A DNA stretch of 6,149 nt, from positions 1-6,149 of the forward strand of contig CAIYMZ010000079.1 in the NCBI GenBank assembly GCA_903927415.1, read 5' to 3'. Position 1 is the stretch's first letter; the number at the start of each line of letters is the position of its first letter. The notes under the pieces were generated by a model that saw nothing but the letters and a program-made list of their open reading frames with translations, had not been told where the DNA came from and made no database searches. Positions 5,821-6,149 of the stretch are shown here, one piece after another. The stretch comes from an uncultured Alphaproteobacteria bacterium. Lineage in GTDB: Bacteria > Pseudomonadota > Alphaproteobacteria > Rickettsiales > UBA1997. Made by a program: the position numbers and the translations under genes.

Positions 5821-5947
5821 GAGTTTGCTAATGTTCTTGAGGATGTGAGCTGTGTAATATGGGATGTAATATAAAGCAAGCCTTGATTTAAGCTGATCTA
5901 GCTTGGTTACGAGGTTAGCGTGTTATATAACAAGTTGCATAACATTT
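5821..5947. other. Spacer between tRNA-Arg and the AlbA_2 gene, with a small palindrome
   Basis: This 127-nt AT-rich spacer should hold the leader of the AlbA_2-dusB unit. It contains the perfect 12-nt palindrome TGTTATATAACA (5921-5932), possibly an operator or an AT-rich promoter core. On the minus strand there is also a TATATT hexamer (5868-5873, complement) that could be a -10 box, but no convincing -35 box is spaced from it. No terminator hairpin is clear after the tRNA, so read-through from the tRNA promoter into the gene is possible. Confidence 0.4.
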
Positions 5948-6022
5948 TGGTGCCCTCGGCATGACTCGAACATGCGCACATGGTTTAGGAAACCACTGCT
6001 CTATCCCCTGAGCTACGAGGGC
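5948..6022 (-). tRNA. tRNA-Arg (anticodon CCT), CCA encoded
   Basis: The minus strand folds as a full cloverleaf. The acceptor arm GCCCTCG pairs with CGAGGGC (5952-5958 on the plus strand, complement), followed by discriminator A and an encoded CCA (5948-5950, complement). The D-arm is GCTC/GAGC with an 8-nt loop AGGGGATA. The anticodon stem GTGGT/ACCAT encloses loop TTCCTAA, giving anticodon CCT, which reads AGG arginine codons. The variable loop is 4 nt. The T-arm GCATG/CATGC encloses TTCGAGT. All stems pair, with one G/T at the top of the anticodon stem. It lies 127 nt upstream of the AlbA_2 gene on the same strand. Confidence 0.96.
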
Positions 6023-6072
6023 TGAAAAGGCGTTGCCCATTCAACTTTGTGCCACGAAAAAAATCGTAAGCC

Positions 6073-6097
6073 GAAAATGGCCGTTTAGGCTATTTTC
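6073..6097 (+). other. Hairpin upstream of tRNA-Arg
   Basis: GAAAATGGCC (6073-6082) pairs with GGCTATTTTC (6088-6097) around loop GTTTA, with one G/T pair that becomes A/C on the minus strand. On the minus strand it is followed, after GGCTTACG, by seven T (6057-6063, complement). It could therefore end a minus-strand transcript entering from the right, such as one beginning with the truncated tRNA copy. Pairing is better as plus-strand RNA, so the direction is uncertain. Confidence 0.35.
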
Positions 6098-6099
6098 TC

Positions 6100-6118
6100 C
6101 CCCTGAGCTACGAGGGCT
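6100..6118 (-). repeat. Truncated copy of the tRNA-Arg 5' end
   Basis: These 19 nt are identical to 6005-6023, which covers the first 18 nt of tRNA-Arg (acceptor 5' strand and start of the D-arm, through AGGGG) plus one base upstream. The copy lies 95 nt upstream of the intact tRNA in the same orientation. Homology stops in the D-loop: no GAGC, anticodon arm or T-arm follows, so it is not a functional tRNA. It is probably a remnant of tandem duplication or of site-specific recombination at the tRNA. Confidence 0.85.
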
Positions 6119-6149
6119 TAATTGGTTTTGTACAAATCCTAAAGAAACC

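Noticed and set aside
6023..6118. A second complete tRNA on the minus strand
   Set aside because: Only the first 18 nt match; the D-stem partner, anticodon arm and T-arm are missing.

Overview
The window looks like chromosomal DNA of an alphaproteobacterium, perhaps a host-associated lineage near Rickettsiales or Holosporales. This is an inference. It rests on the alphaproteobacterial look of DusB, the moderate AT-richness, and a palindromic element inserted in frame inside a housekeeping gene, which recalls the Rickettsia palindromic elements. No rRNA, complete mobile element or CRISPR is present, and the placement was not tested by any search.

Every well-supported gene lies on the minus strand, so transcription runs from high to low coordinates. 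In that order: a tRNA-Arg(CCT) with encoded CCA (5948-6022), with a 19-nt copy of its 5' end 95 nt upstream; an AlbA_2/Schlafen-type protein with a GHKL ATPase-like C-terminal half (4378-5820); dusB, tRNA-dihydrouridine synthase (3389-4381), whose start overlaps the previous stop as ATGA; and a 141-aa predicted signal-peptide protein with one membrane segment (2953-3378), 10 nt after dusB. The spacing suggests these three genes are one transcription unit.

A repeat-filled spacer of about 180 nt follows (2770-2952). It holds a pair of REP-like hairpins in inverted orientation and a third palindrome. Then comes a second tightly packed unit: glutamine-dependent NAD+ synthetase nadE (1120-2769), an RDD-family membrane protein (639-1115) and a small membrane-anchored zinc-ribbon protein (389-649). 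The left 390 nt have no convincing gene, only one doubtful ORF and two hairpins. One of these is a perfect 28-nt palindrome with a T-run that looks like a terminator for a plus-strand gene outside the window.

The most striking features are the repeats. A 102-nt inverted-repeat element (34 codons) sits in frame in nadE exactly between the glutaminase and synthetase domains. Its hairpins and those of the spacer upstream of nadE have unrelated stem sequences but the same architecture: 8-bp stems closed by a CTTGT/ACAAG pentaloop. This suggests related families of small mobile hairpins. I see no complete new multi-gene system; the best novelty candidates are the hairpin family, the 141-aa membrane protein and the ATPase-dusB pairing.
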